Shown in pieces: positions 45,179 through 57,048 of a DNA stretch of 64,000 nucleotides (position 1 is its first letter; the number at the start of each line of letters is the position of its first letter). The stretch covers positions 2,108,001 to 2,172,000 of the forward strand of contig NZ_CP159253.1 in the NCBI RefSeq assembly GCF_040438645.1. The letters are read 5' to 3'. The notes under the pieces were generated by a model. That model worked only from the letters and a program-made list of their open reading frames with translations, was not told where the DNA came from and did not search any database. The position numbers and the translations under genes were made by a program. Origin of the DNA: Mesorhizobium sp. WSM2240 (GTDB lineage Bacteria > Pseudomonadota > Alphaproteobacteria > Rhizobiales > Rhizobiaceae).

Positions 45179-46903
45179 ATGCGAAGGCAATTTCTGACAT
45201 CTACGACCGCCCTGGTCCTGCTCCTCGGAGCCGGCCAGGCCTATGCCGGAATGGACGAAGCCAAGGCGTTCCTGGACGCCGAGATCAAGGACATGTCGAC
45301 GCTCGACCGCGCTGCACAGGAAGCCGAGATGCAGTGGTTCATCGATGCCGCGAAGCCTTTCGCCGGCATGGATATCAAGGTGGTCTCGGAAACCATCACC
45401 ACCCACGAATACGAATCCAAGACGCTGGCCAAGGCGTTTTCCGACATCACCGGCATCAAGGTCACGCATGACCTGATCGGCGAAGGCGACGTTGTCGAGA
45501 AACTGCAGACACAGATGCAGTCGGGCGAGAACATCTACGACGCCTACATCAACGATTCGGACCTCATCGGCACCCACTGGCGCTACCAGCAGGCGCGCAA
45601 CCTGACCGACTGGATGGCCAATGCCGGCAAGGACGTGACCAATCCGAACCTCGACGTCGACGACTTCATCGGCAAGTCGTTCACCACGGCGCCGGACGGC
45701 AACCTCTACCAGCTGCCCGACCAGCAGTTCGCGAACCTTTACTGGTTCCGCTACGATTGGTTCAACGACGAGAAGAACAAGGCCGACTTCAAGGCGAAGT
45801 ACGGCTACGACCTCGGCGTGCCGGTCAATTGGTCGGCCTATGAGGACATTGCCGAGTTCTTCACCGGCCGCGAGATCGACGGCAAGAAGGTCTATGGCCA
45901 CATGGACTACGGCAAGAAGGACCCGTCGCTGGGCTGGCGCTTCACCGACGCCTGGCTTTCCATGGCCGGCAATGGCGACAAGGGCATCCCGAACGGGCTT
46001 CCGGTCGATGAGTGGGGCATCAAGGTCAATGAAAAGTCGCAGCCGGTCGGCTCCTGCGTGGCGCGCGGCGGCGACACCAACGGTCCGGCCGCGGTCTACT
46101 CCATCGAAAAATATCTCGAATGGCTGAAGGCCTATGCGCCGCCGGAAGCTCAGGGCATGACCTTCTCCGAATCCGGCCCGGTGCCGGCGCAGGGAGCCAT
46201 CGCGCAGCAGATCTTCTGGTACACGGCGTTCACCGCCGACATGGTCAAGGAAGGCCTGCCGGTGCTCAACGAGGACGGCACGCCGCGCTGGCGCATGGCC
46301 CCCAGCCCGCATGGCGTCTACTGGAAGGACGGCATGAAGCTCGGCTACCAGGACGCCGGTTCGTGGACGCTGATGAAGTCGACGCCGGACGACCGTGCCA
46401 AGGCCGCCTGGCTTTATGCGCAGTTCGTCACCTCCAAGACCGTGGACGTGAAGAAGAGCCATGTCGGCCTGACCTTCATCCGCGAATCGACCCTGCAGCA
46501 CCAGAGCTTCACCGACCGTGCGCCGAAGCTCGGCGGCCTGATCGAGTTCTACCGCTCGCCGGCCCGCGTGCAGTGGACCCCGACCGGCACCAACGTGCCG
46601 GACTATCCGAAGCTTGCGCAGCTCTGGTGGCAGGCGATCGGCGACGCGTCGTCGGGCGCCAAGACCGCGCAGGAGGCGATGGATTCGCTCTGCGCCGAAC
46701 AGGAGAAGGTGCTGGCACGCCTCGAGCGCGCCGGCGTGCAGGGCGACATCGGCCCGAAGCTCGCCGAGGAGACTTCACTCGAGGAGCAGAACGCAGCCGC
46801 GGTCGCGGCCGGCAATCTCGCTCCGCAGCTGAAGATCGAGAACGAGAAGGAACAGCCGCAGACCGTCAACTATGACGAGCTGGTCAAGAGCTGGAGCGAG
46901 TAG
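45179..46903 (+). CDS. glpV: Glycerol ABC importer substrate-binding protein, GlpV type
   Basis: 574 residues with a signal peptide (RRQFLTSTTALVLLLGAGQ, AYAGMDEAK). Long family-specific extracellular solute-binding protein: KVVSETITTHEYESKTLAKA, IYDAYINDSDLIGTHWRY, NLYQLPDQQFANLYWFRYD, SWTLMKSTPDD. It captures glycerol in the periplasm for GlpPQ. RBS GGGAGG 8 bases upstream. Length near 570-580 is normal for this family. Confidence 0.96.
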   Translation: MRRQFLTSTTALVLLLGAGQAYAGMDEAKAFLDAEIKDMSTLDRAAQEAEMQWFIDAAKPFAGMDIKVVSETITTHEYESKTLAKAFSDITGIKVTHDLIGEGDVVEKLQTQMQSGENIYDAYINDSDLIGTHWRYQQARNLTDWMANAGKDVTNPNLDVDDFIGKSFTTAPDGNLYQLPDQQFANLYWFRYDWFNDEKNKADFKAKYGYDLGVPVNWSAYEDIAEFFTGREIDGKKVYGHMDYGKKDPSLGWRFTDAWLSMAGNGDKGIPNGLPVDEWGIKVNEKSQPVGSCVARGGDTNGPAAVYSIEKYLEWLKAYAPPEAQGMTFSESGPVPAQGAIAQQIFWYTAFTADMVKEGLPVLNEDGTPRWRMAPSPHGVYWKDGMKLGYQDAGSWTLMKSTPDDRAKAAWLYAQFVTSKTVDVKKSHVGLTFIRESTLQHQSFTDRAPKLGGLIEFYRSPARVQWTPTGTNVPDYPKLAQLWWQAIGDASSGAKTAQEAMDSLCAEQEKVLARLERAGVQGDIGPKLAEETSLEEQNAAAVAAGNLAPQLKIENEKEQPQTVNYDELVKSWSE

Positions 46904-46984
46904 TAACGGCGTCTGCCGCGATCGATATGAGGGGAGGCGGCGCGAATGCCGGCTCCCTTCTTCTATAGTGTAAGGGGAGGGATG

Positions 46985-48475
46985 ATGACCGGCTTTATTC
47001 TCGCCATCGACCAGGGGACGACGTCCAGCCGCGCCATCGTCTTCGACGGCTCGATGAAGCCCGTGGGCTCCGGCCAGAAAGAATTCGCCCAAAATTTTCC
47101 GGCTTCCGGCTGGGTCGAGCACGATCCGGAGGAGATCTGGTCGACGGTGGTCTGGGCAGTGAAAGAGGCCCTGAAGAAGGCCGGCCGGGCGGCAAGCGAC
47201 ATTTCTGCGATCGGCATCACAAATCAGCGCGAAACCGTTGTGATCTGGGACAAGACAACGGGCGAGCCGATCCACAACGCCATCGTCTGGCAGGACCGCC
47301 GCACAGCCGAGCTTTGCCAGAAGTTGAAGAGCCAGGGGCTGGAGCCGAAATTCACCCAAAAAACCGGGCTGCTGCTCGACCCTTATTTTTCGGGGACGAA
47401 GATCGCTTGGCTGCTGGATAATGTTGATGGCGCGCGCAAACGTGCCGAGGAAGGCGAGTTGCTTGCCGGCACAATCGACAGCTTTTTGATCTGGCGGCTG
47501 ACCGGCGGCAAGGTGCATGCGACCGACGCCACCAATGCCTCGCGCACGCTGGTCTACAACATCGAGAAGAACGAGTGGGATGCCGAGCTTCTCGACATCC
47601 TGCGCATTCCGGCGGCGCTTCTGCCCGAGGTGAAGGATTGCGCCGATGACTATGGATTCACAGAAAAATCCCTGTTCGGCGCTGAAATCCCGATTATGGG
47701 AGTGGCCGGCGACCAGCAGGCGGCGACGATCGGCCAGGCATGCTTCGAGCCGGGCATGATGAAATCGACCTACGGCACCGGCTGCTTTGCGCTGCTCAAT
47801 ACCGGCGGCGATCTCTGCCGCTCGAACAACAGGCTTCTGACCACCATCGCCTACCGGCTGAACGGCCAGACCACTTATGCCTTGGAAGGCTCGATCTTCG
47901 TCGCCGGGGCGGCGGTCCAGTGGCTGCGCGACGGGATCAAGGTGATCGGCAAGGCGGAGCACAGCGGCGAACTGGCGGCGAAAGCCGACGAAACGCAGAA
48001 CGTCTATCTGGTGCCGGCTTTCGTCGGGCTCGGCGCGCCGCATTGGGACGCGGATGCGCGCGGCGCGATCTTCGGACTGACCCGCAACACCGGGCCGGCA
48101 GAATTCGCCCGAGCGACGCTGGAATCGGTCGCATTCCAGACCCGTGACCTGCTGGACGCGATGAAGAAGGACTGGAAGAGCGGCAACGGCAAGACGGTTC
48201 TGCGCGTCGACGGCGGCATGGTGGCGTCGGACTGGACGATGCAGCGGCTGGCCGATCTGCTCGACGCGCCGGTCGACCGGCCGACCATCCTGGAAACCAC
48301 TGCGCTCGGCGCGGCCTGGCTCGCCGGGTCGCGTGCTGGCGTCTGGCCGAATGCAAAGGAGTTTGCTGAAACCTGGGCGCTCGACCGGCGGTTCGAACCG
48401 AAAATGGACGAGGCTCTGCGTTCGAGCAAGCTGAAGGGCTGGCGTGACGCGGTCAGGCGTACGCTGAGCCATTGA
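46985..48475 (+). CDS. glpK: Glycerol kinase
   Basis: 496 residues from ATG 46985 (GGGGAGG just upstream; longer start at 46946 adds 13 residues). It phosphorylates imported glycerol with ATP. FGGY-kinase motifs: [73 protein letters not shown]. Last gene of the operon; a strong terminator follows. Confidence 0.97.
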   Translation: MTGFILAIDQGTTSSRAIVFDGSMKPVGSGQKEFAQNFPASGWVEHDPEEIWSTVVWAVKEALKKAGRAASDISAIGITNQRETVVIWDKTTGEPIHNAIVWQDRRTAELCQKLKSQGLEPKFTQKTGLLLDPYFSGTKIAWLLDNVDGARKRAEEGELLAGTIDSFLIWRLTGGKVHATDATNASRTLVYNIEKNEWDAELLDILRIPAALLPEVKDCADDYGFTEKSLFGAEIPIMGVAGDQQAATIGQACFEPGMMKSTYGTGCFALLNTGGDLCRSNNRLLTTIAYRLNGQTTYALEGSIFVAGAAVQWLRDGIKVIGKAEHSGELAAKADETQNVYLVPAFVGLGAPHWDADARGAIFGLTRNTGPAEFARATLESVAFQTRDLLDAMKKDWKSGNGKTVLRVDGGMVASDWTMQRLADLLDAPVDRPTILETTALGAAWLAGSRAGVWPNAKEFAETWALDRRFEPKMDEALRSSKLKGWRDAVRRTLSH

Positions 48476-48491
48476 TCGGAGCTGTATCGTG

Positions 48492-48522
48492 AAAAACCCG
48501 CGCCGGGGCGGCGCGGGTTTTT
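48492..48522. terminator. Bidirectional rho-independent terminator after glpK
   Basis: AAAAACCCGCGCC (48492-48504) pairs perfectly with GGCGCGGGTTTTT (48510-48522), loop ggggc. It also serves the convergent BA14K gene. Confidence 0.92.
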
Positions 48523-48545
48523 CGGATCAGCTGAACGCGGTCCGA

Positions 48546-49079
48546 TCAGCTATAGGGCGAGTAGCACTGCCTGCGCGGGCCGTTATAGGGCTGAAAGGTG
48601 TTGTCGTAGGCGCGATACGAGCGGTAGCGATCGTAGCACCACTGGACATGAGCATTGCCGCCGCGCACGACCACTCTCGGGCTGTCGTTGATCGCGCCGC
48701 TGATGATCGCACCTGCCGCGAAGGCGGCCAGCGGGAACCAGAAGTCGCCATGGCGGCGATAGCCGGGGCGATAGTCGCGGTAGCCGCGGTGACCTCTGTA
48801 CCAGCCATACCTGTCATTACGATCCCGACGGAAAGCGCGCCTGAATTCGCGCCGGTCACGACGATCCCGCCGTGCCTCGCGGCGGAAGTCGCGGCGCAAC
48901 TTGCGCCACTTCCGCTCCTGCATCACCTCACGGCCGCGCGACTGGACCTGGATGACGTCGGATTGAGCAACCGGAGCCTGAGGGACGAACACCGGCGCGG
49001 CGTTTACCGGCACGGCCGACGCAATCGCGAAGGACGCGGCCAGCGTTGTGGCGCAAAGGCCGGATAGAAGTTTTCTCAT
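48546..49079 (-). CDS. BA14K-family exported protein, longer form
   Basis: 177 residues from ATG 49079, because AGGAG lies 8 bases upstream; ATG 49094 and 49142 are in frame. Signal peptide [29 protein letters not shown]. Middle region very Arg-rich ([20 protein letters not shown]) and Tyr/Gly/His-rich, then a hydrophobic anchor [18 protein letters not shown]14K end: [33 protein letters not shown]. Larger relative of 5593-6018. Confidence 0.9.
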   Translation of the reverse strand: MRKLLSGLCATTLAASFAIASAVPVNAAPVFVPQAPVAQSDVIQVQSRGREVMQERKWRKLRRDFRREARRDRRDRREFRRAFRRDRNDRYGWYRGHRGYRDYRPGYRRHGDFWFPLAAFAAGAIISGAINDSPRVVVRGGNAHVQWCYDRYRSYRAYDNTFQPYNGPRRQCYSPYS

Positions 49080-49412
49080 GAGCTTTCTCCTCATAGGGCT
49101 GTGCCTGTCCCTTATGGCGGTTGAACGACCGAGCCATGCCATGGTTCCGGTAAAAACGCCAAGTTACTGATCTGTAATGTCTCTTGCCGCCGCAGGGGAA
49201 CCGGCGATGGGGCCTCGCGCGAGCGCTGCAAGCCGGAGCTTTTTCCGGTTGACCGGCCTGAACACTCTCCCTATGTTCCGCCGCACTTTCGAAGGGCGCT
49301 TGAGCGCCCTGAAAGCCGGCAGCCACAGAGCGCCTGACCTCGATGGTTCTGCCGTTGAACCGGACGGCTAGGTCAGGCGCATAATCTGCGCAACAGCTGC
49401 GGCGAGTGGTGA
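49080..49412. other. Intergenic region, 333 bp, no gene seen
   Basis: Promoter regions for the BA14K gene (minus) and tRNA-Lys (plus). A frame at 49177-49371 lacks support. Confidence 0.5.
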
Positions 49413-49487
49413 GGGCGGGTAGCTCAGTGGTAGAGCATTCGACTTTTAATCGAATGGTCGTGGGTTCGATCCCCACCCCGCCTACCA
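49413..49487 (+). tRNA. tRNA-Lys (anticodon TTT)
   Basis: Complete cloverleaf. Acceptor GGGCGGG pairs with CCCGCCT (one G-U), D arm GCTC/GAGC, anticodon stem TTCGA/TCGAA with loop CTTTTAA (TTT at 49445-49447), T arm GTGGG-TTCGATC-CCCAC, discriminator A and encoded CCA. Confidence 0.98.
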
Positions 49488-49598
49488 GGCTAGCAGTTCA
49501 CGACAAGCCTGCGACACGGCGCCCGGCCACGCAATGGTGATTGGAGACGCATCGGCCGAGCGTCTATAGGCGGACAGACAAGTCACGCGGCAGGCAAT

Positions 49599-50345
49599 AT
49601 GGCGATCGATATAGGGTTTCTCAGCGCAATCGGGGCGGGCGCGATCTCGTTCCTGTCGCCGTGCGTATTGCCGCTGGTGCCGCCTTATCTCTGCTATATG
49701 GCAGGCGTGTCGGTCGAGGATTTCCGCGCCGATGCGAGCGCGGCTGGTAAATCCGGCACCCGCACCGCGCTGCTTGTCACCTCATTCGCCTTCGTGCTCG
49801 GCTTCACCACGGTTTTCGTAGCGCTCGGCGCCGGCGCTTCCACCATCGGCCGGCTGTTGCGCGTCTGGCAGGAACCGTTGGCGATGGCGGCGGGCGTCCT
49901 CATCATCCTGATGGGCCTTAATTTTCTCGGGGTCCTGCGCATTCCGTTCCTGTCGCGCGAGGCGCGCTTCAAGTCGCAGGGAAAGCCCGCCAGCACGCTT
50001 GCCGCCTATGTCATGGGCCTCGCCTTCGCCTTCGGCTGGACGCCCTGCATCGGGCCGGTTCTCGGGCCGATCCTGACGCTGGCGGGCGGGCGCGAGACCG
50101 TCGGCGAGGGCGCGGCTCTGCTCGCCGCCTACTCGCTCGGGCTCGGCATTCCCTTCCTCGTCGCCGCGCTGTTTTCAGGCGCGTTCATGCGGTTTCTCGG
50201 GCGTTTCAGGGTCCACCTCGGTCGCGTGGAAAAGGCGATAGGGGCGATGCTGGTTGTGGCCGGCGTGTTTTTCCTCACCGGCGGCATGCAGGCGGCATCC
50301 TACTGGCTGCTGGAGACTTTTCCGGCGCTGGGGCAGCTTGGCTGA
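49599..50345 (+). CDS. ccdA: Cytochrome c biogenesis protein CcdA
   Basis: 248 residues, six membrane spans. It carries electrons from cytosolic thioredoxin across the membrane to periplasmic thiol proteins. Redox cysteines lie in SPCVLPLVPPYLC and FGWTPCIGPVLGPIL. Typical length. Stands between the tRNA and glmU. Confidence 0.96.
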   Translation: MAIDIGFLSAIGAGAISFLSPCVLPLVPPYLCYMAGVSVEDFRADASAAGKSGTRTALLVTSFAFVLGFTTVFVALGAGASTIGRLLRVWQEPLAMAAGVLIILMGLNFLGVLRIPFLSREARFKSQGKPASTLAAYVMGLAFAFGWTPCIGPVLGPILTLAGGRETVGEGAALLAAYSLGLGIPFLVAALFSGAFMRFLGRFRVHLGRVEKAIGAMLVVAGVFFLTGGMQAASYWLLETFPALGQLG

Positions 50346-50455
50346 GCAGCTGATCAAGAGTCAGCTGCTCCAGGCATCGAAATCCAGCCTCATTGGAAGG
50401 CGATGCGAGCGGTGCTAGAAATATGCACGAATCCCGTCCTCGCTCCGGATGCTCC

Positions 50456-51805
50456 ATGACAAAGAGAACCTGCCTGTCGATCATTCTTGCCGCCGGTGAA
50501 GGCACGAGGATGAAGAGCGCGCTGCCCAAGGTGCTGCACAAGATTGCTGGCCTGCCGATGGTCGCGCATGTCGCCAAGGCGGCCGAATCAGCCGGCGGCG
50601 AGATCGCGCTGGTCATCGGCCATGGCGCCGACCAGCTACGTGCGGCCGCGCAGTCCTTCGCCCCCAACGCCGAAATATTCGTTCAGGAGAAGCGGCTTGG
50701 CACTGCACACGCGGTTCTCGCCGCGCGCGACGCCATCGCGAAAGGCTATGACGACCTTCTGGTGATGTTCGGCGACACGCCGCTGATAGAGGCCGACGCG
50801 TTGCTGCGGGCGCGGGCGGGGTTGGAAAATGGCGCGGCTGTTGTTGTTGTTGTCGGCTTCCGCACCGCCGATCCGACCGGCTATGGCCGGTTGATCGAGG
50901 AGAACGGCGCGCTTGTCGCCATTCGCGAGGAAAAGGACTGCACGGAAGCCGAGAGGAAGATCGGCTTCTGCAATTCCGGCATGATGGCGATTGCCGGAGA
51001 GCATGCATTGGCGCTGCTCGACGCTGTCGGGAACGCCAACGCCAAGGGCGAATACTATCTCACAGATATCGTCGAGATCGCCCGTAAACGCGGTCTGCAG
51101 GTCGTGGCGACCGAGGCGAGTTTCGAGAATGCGCTGGGCATCAACAACCGCGCCGAACTGGCCGAGGCCGAGGCGATCTGGCAGCGCCGCCGCCGCCGCG
51201 CAATGATGCTTGCGGGCGTGACGCTGATCGCGCCCGAGACTGTTTTCCTTTCGCACGACACCGAGATCGACGCGGAAACGATCGTCGAGCCCAACGTGTT
51301 CTTCGGACCCGGCGTGAAAGTTGCCTCCGGCGCGAAGATCCACGCCTTCTGCCATCTCGAAGGAGCGGAGATCGGTGCGGGTTGCGATGTCGGTCCCTTC
51401 GCCCGGCTGCGTCCTGGCGCGAATCTCCGCGAGAAGGCGAAAGTGGGCAATTTCTGCGAGGTCAAGAAGGCCGTCATCGAGCCGGGCGCGAAGGTCAACC
51501 ATCTGACCTATATCGGCGATGCGCGCGTCGGCGCGGGGGCGAATATCGGAGCCGGCACCATCACCTGCAACTACGACGGCTATTCGAAATTCTTCACCGA
51601 TATCGGCGCCGGCGCATTCATCGGATCGAATTCCTCGCTGGTTGCGCCGGTATCGATCGGGGCCGGCGCCTATGTCGCCTCCGGCAGCGTGATCACCGAA
51701 AGCGTGCCTGACGACGCGCTCGCTTTCGGCCGTGCGCGGCAGAAGACCTTGCCGGAAAAGGGGCGCGAGTTGCGCGAACGGCGGGCCGGCGCAGCGAAGA
51801 AGTAA
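50456..51805 (+). CDS. glmU: Bifunctional GlmU: glucosamine-1-phosphate acetyltransferase and uridylyltransferase
   Basis: 449 residues from ATG 50456; ATG 50393 adds a leader unlike the family. N-terminal nucleotidyltransferase with [22 protein letters not shown] and [13 protein letters not shown] [14 protein letters not shown]-terminal left-handed beta helix of hexapeptides ([32 protein letters not shown]). Makes UDP-GlcNAc for peptidoglycan and LPS. glmS, an earlier enzyme of the same pathway, follows 121 bases later. Confidence 0.97.
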   Translation: MTKRTCLSIILAAGEGTRMKSALPKVLHKIAGLPMVAHVAKAAESAGGEIALVIGHGADQLRAAAQSFAPNAEIFVQEKRLGTAHAVLAARDAIAKGYDDLLVMFGDTPLIEADALLRARAGLENGAAVVVVVGFRTADPTGYGRLIEENGALVAIREEKDCTEAERKIGFCNSGMMAIAGEHALALLDAVGNANAKGEYYLTDIVEIARKRGLQVVATEASFENALGINNRAELAEAEAIWQRRRRRAMMLAGVTLIAPETVFLSHDTEIDAETIVEPNVFFGPGVKVASGAKIHAFCHLEGAEIGAGCDVGPFARLRPGANLREKAKVGNFCEVKKAVIEPGAKVNHLTYIGDARVGAGANIGAGTITCNYDGYSKFFTDIGAGAFIGSNSSLVAPVSIGAGAYVASGSVITESVPDDALAFGRARQKTLPEKGRELRERRAGAAKK

Positions 51806-51845
51806 TTCGTCGGGCAGATGACCGGCTGCGGCCGGTCTGACATGA

Positions 51846-51866
51846 AAAGTCACCGAAAGTGACTTT
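51846..51866. promoter_or_regulatory. 8-bp hairpin between glmU and glmS
   Basis: AAAGTCAC-cgaaa-GTGACTTT, 60 bases before glmS. It has no T-run. Leader structure or weak attenuator are possible; no glmS ribozyme consensus is seen. Confidence 0.45.
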
Positions 51867-51926
51867 CGCCGGGACGCCGGACTTCTTAAACAGCGACTTG
51901 GGTTTGGGCGTAAACGGGGGCTGGGC

Positions 51927-53750
<1,824 letters not shown>

Positions 53751-53835
53751 GCCCGCCGGCCGGGCATGCAATTCGGTTGTCCTTCGCCGTCAATCCCGTC
53801 TAGATAAGTGCAGTGCACAAGTCTTGGCGGGGCAA

Positions 53836-54600
53836 ATGTCGGATCACACAGGCTCACATCCGGGGATAACGAGGCTCAGGAATTATTTCCTGACCGGCTT
53901 CGTCGTCTGCGCCCCTTTGGCGATCACCGTCTACATAGCGTGGTCGTTTGTCGGCTGGGTCGATTCCTGGGTAAAGCCCTATGTGCCGGCGAGATACAAT
54001 CCGGACAGCTATCTGCCGTTCGTCATTCCCGGTTTCGGGCTGATCGTGGCCCTGGTCTTGATCACGCTGATCGGCTTCCTGACCGCCAATATCATCGGCC
54101 GCACCATCGTGAACTATGGCGAGTATTTTCTCGACCGAATGCCGCTGGTGCGCTCGATTTATCGCGGCCTGAAGCAGATTTTCGAAACGGTGCTTTCCAA
54201 CAAGGCCGACAGCTTTCAGAAGGTCGGCCTGATCGAGTATCCGCGTCGCGGAACCTGGGCGGTCGTTTTCATTTCGAGCGAAAAGGAGAACGAGGTCCAC
54301 GACAAGCTCAAGGGACACGCGGACAACATGATCGCCGTCTTCATGCCCTCGACGCCGAACCCGACCACCGGCTTCCTGATGTATGTGCCGCGCTCGGATG
54401 TGGTTGAACTCTCGATGTCCGTGGAGGAAGCGGCCAAGCTGGTGATATCGGCGGGTCTGGTCGCGCCGGAAGACCACAAGAAGACCAAGGCGCTTGCAGA
54501 CGAAGCTCGCGCGATCAGGCCGGCTGCGAATTCTTCCGTGCCGGAAACGGATCAGCCGGCGCGCAAGAGCCGCACCGCCTCGTCGCGTCCGAAAAGATAG
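53836..54600 (+). CDS. DUF502 membrane protein
   Basis: 254 residues from ATG 53836 (MSDHTG); TTG 53824 is upstream in frame. Two membrane segments (NYFLTGFVVCAPLAITVYIA and GFGLIVALVLITLIGFLTAN), then RTIVNYGEYFLDRMPLVRSI and YRGLKQIFETVL, and a soluble tail with FMPSTPNPTTGFLMYVPRSD. These match DUF502, a family of unknown function. The last 49 bases overlap the end of the convergent recG. Confidence 0.92.
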   Translation: MSDHTGSHPGITRLRNYFLTGFVVCAPLAITVYIAWSFVGWVDSWVKPYVPARYNPDSYLPFVIPGFGLIVALVLITLIGFLTANIIGRTIVNYGEYFLDRMPLVRSIYRGLKQIFETVLSNKADSFQKVGLIEYPRRGTWAVVFISSEKENEVHDKLKGHADNMIAVFMPSTPNPTTGFLMYVPRSDVVELSMSVEEAAKLVISAGLVAPEDHKKTKALADEARAIRPAANSSVPETDQPARKSRTASSRPKR

Positions 54601-56660
54601 AGCAGCATCCTGACCGCCTGGCCGCGCTCCGATTGCAGGTCCGGATCGCGCGACAGAAGAAGCCGTGCATCGTCGCGGGCGATCTCCAGCAGATCGGCAT
54701 GAGTGTCGATGCGCGCGACCTGGAAGCCCGGCGTGCCCGACTGGCGGGTGCCGAGCAACTCGCCTTCGCCGCGCAGCTTCAGATCTTCCTCCGAGATCAG
54801 GAACCCGTCCTCGGTCTCGCGCATCACCGATAGCCGCCGTGCGGCGGTTTCGCCGAGCGGCGCCTGGTAGAGCAGAACGCAGGTCGACGCCTTCGAACCC
54901 CGGCCGACGCGCCCGCGCAACTGGTGCAGTTGCGCGAGGCCGAAGCGCTCTGCGTGTTCGATGACAATGATCGTCGCGTCCGGCACATCGACGCCGACCT
55001 CGATGACGGTGGTGGCGATCAGGATGCGCGTTTCGCCGTCTTTGAAGGCGCGCATCGCCGCATCCTTTTCCGCGCCCTTCATGCGGCCATGCACAAGCCC
55101 GACCGCATCGCCGAACATCGGCTGCAGCGAGGCGAAACGCTCTTCCGCCGCCATCAGTTCGACTTCTTCGGACTCCTCGACCAGCGGGCAGATCCAGTAG
55201 ACCTTCTGGCCGTCGGCGACGGCGTCGCTTATGCGGCCGATCAACTCGTCCAGCCGCTCCAGGGGGAGGGTGACCGTGCGGATCGGCTGGCGACCGGCCG
55301 GCTTTTCTGTGAGTTTCGAAACTTCCATGTCGCCGAAGGCGGTAAGCACCAGCGTGCGCGGGATAGGCGTTGCGGTCATGACCAGCATGTCGGGTGCGTC
55401 GCCCTTGGCGGTGATCGCAAGGCGCTGGTGCACGCCGAAGCGATGCTGTTCGTCAACGATTGCCAGACCCAGATCGCTGAACCGCACGCTTTCCTGGAAC
55501 AGCGCATGCGTGCCGAGTACAATATCGATCTCGCCGCTTTCAAGCCCGGCAAGGATTTCGGCGCGTTCGCGGCCCTTTTCCCGGCCGGTCAATACCGCGC
55601 TTTTCAGTTCTGCCGCTTCCGCCAACGGCGCGATGGTCGCAAAGTGCTGGCGGGCGAGGATTTCGGTCGGCGCCATCAGCGCCGCCTGCCGCCCTGCCTC
55701 GACGGCGCGGCCCATCGCCATCAGCGCAACCACCGTCTTGCCCGAACCGACATCGCCCTGCAAAAGCCGCAGCATGCGCTCCGGCTTGGCCAGATCGTCG
55801 TTGATCTCGGCCAGCGCCTGTTCCTGCGAATTGGTGAGCCCGTAGGGCAGGGCGTTGCGCAGCGCCGCCACGATCCGCCCGTCACCGGTGAGCGGCCTGC
55901 CCGAAAGCCTGCGCACCTTCGTCCGCACCAGCGCCAGCGATACCTGCCCAGCCAGGAACTCGTCATAGGCGAGGCGTCGCCACGATGCGCTGTCGGGCGA
56001 GATGTCGATCGGGTCGGAAGGATTGTGGAGCCGCCTCAGTGCCTCGGCGAAGCTTGGAAAGCTCTGGCGGCGCGCTACATCCTCATCCAGCCATTCGGGC
56101 AGCGCTGGCACGCGCGCCAGCGCCTGGGCGATGGCCCGGCGCAGTACCTTTGCCGAAAGCCCGGCCGTCAGCGGATAGACCGGCTCGACCAGTGGCAGGT
56201 TTTCAGCCTCGTCGGCGCGCGCAATATGGTCCGGATGGACCATGGACGGGCGGCCGTTGAACCATTCCATCTTGCCGCTGACGACCATCTTTTCGCCGAC
56301 CGGCATGGATTTTTCCAGCCAGGCATTGTTGGCGTGGAAAAAGGTCAGCGCGATCTCGCCGGTATCGTCATGCGCAAACACCCGGTAGGGGACCGATTTG
56401 TTGCCGCGCGGCGGCGGCTGGTGTCGGTCGATGCGCACGTCCAGCGTCACGATCGCGCCTTCGGCGCCATAGGCTATGCCCGGCCGGCTGCGCCGGTCGA
56501 TCACCGAATGCGGCAGCGTGAACAGAAGGTCTCCGGCGCGCGGCTCGCGGTCGGAGACATCGGCCGGAACGATCCTGGCGATCAGCTCGCCGACTTTCGG
56601 GCCGACCCCGGCAAGCGAGGTGACCGGCGCGAAAAGGGGATCGAGAAGGGACGGGCGCAT
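54552..56660 (-). CDS. recG: ATP-dependent DNA helicase RecG
   Basis: 702 residues. It remodels stalled forks and branched DNA. N-terminal wedge (OB-fold) domain; helicase motifs I GDVGSGKTVVALMA, II AIVDEQHRFGV, III MTATPIPRTL, and VI QLHQLRGRVGRG. The C-terminal TRIP-like region LGTRQSGTPGF is typical. Convergent with the DUF502 gene and divergent from sdhE. Confidence 0.97.
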   Translation of the reverse strand: MRPSLLDPLFAPVTSLAGVGPKVGELIARIVPADVSDREPRAGDLLFTLPHSVIDRRSRPGIAYGAEGAIVTLDVRIDRHQPPPRGNKSVPYRVFAHDDTGEIALTFFHANNAWLEKSMPVGEKMVVSGKMEWFNGRPSMVHPDHIARADEAENLPLVEPVYPLTAGLSAKVLRRAIAQALARVPALPEWLDEDVARRQSFPSFAEALRRLHNPSDPIDISPDSASWRRLAYDEFLAGQVSLALVRTKVRRLSGRPLTGDGRIVAALRNALPYGLTNSQEQALAEINDDLAKPERMLRLLQGDVGSGKTVVALMAMGRAVEAGRQAALMAPTEILARQHFATIAPLAEAAELKSAVLTGREKGRERAEILAGLESGEIDIVLGTHALFQESVRFSDLGLAIVDEQHRFGVHQRLAITAKGDAPDMLVMTATPIPRTLVLTAFGDMEVSKLTEKPAGRQPIRTVTLPLERLDELIGRISDAVADGQKVYWICPLVEESEEVELMAAEERFASLQPMFGDAVGLVHGRMKGAEKDAAMRAFKDGETRILIATTVIEVGVDVPDATIIVIEHAERFGLAQLHQLRGRVGRGSKASTCVLLYQAPLGETAARRLSVMRETEDGFLISEEDLKLRGEGELLGTRQSGTPGFQVARIDTHADLLEIARDDARLLLSRDPDLQSERGQAVRMLLYLFGRDEAVRLLRAG

Positions 56661-56751
56661 GATGTCAGCTTATGCGGCGGCGAGGCATGTGCAAGGCTGA
56701 CACGCCGATCCATCCACGCTATATGCGCGCCAGACCAAATGGATGGCACTT

Positions 56752-57039
56752 ATGAGCGGCACGACGCGGTCAGGCGCGGAACTCGATGCGCGGCGGCGCA
56801 AGCTTCTGTTCCGCTCGTGGCATCGCGGCATCCGCGAGATGGACCTGATTCTCGGCGGTTTCGCGGACTGCGCCATCGCCGAACTCTCCGACCGTGAGCT
56901 TGACGAATACGAGACCCTTCTTGAATTGCAGGACGCCGACATTCTTTCGTGGATCACCGGTGAACAGCCTGTCCCGACCACCCATGACACCCCACTTTTC
57001 CGGAAAATCGCGGCCTCGCGCCCGGCAATGAGCATCTGA
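56752..57039 (+). CDS. sdhE: FAD assembly factor SdhE (SDH5 family)
   Basis: 95 residues from ATG 56752; ATG 56743 adds three. Helps attach FAD to succinate dehydrogenase. The RGxxE motif lies in SWHRGIREMDLILGGF. The rest (ELSDRELDEYETLLE, DILSWITG) is the usual five-helix bundle. It precedes mfd by 9 bases, an arrangement seen in Rhizobiales. Confidence 0.95.
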   Translation: MSGTTRSGAELDARRRKLLFRSWHRGIREMDLILGGFADCAIAELSDRELDEYETLLELQDADILSWITGEQPVPTTHDTPLFRKIAASRPAMSI

Positions 57040-57048
57040 GCATCTAAG

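Noticed and set aside
49413..49610. tRNA-Lys as an integration site
   Set aside because: No integrase, no repeated tRNA 3' end downstream; normal ccdA follows.
51806..51926. glmS ribozyme
   Set aside because: Only a simple hairpin is present; the ribozyme fold is not seen and is not expected in alphaproteobacteria.
54924..56897. 657-aa plus-strand frame opposite recG
   Set aside because: Shadow of recG caused by high GC; no recognisable domain.
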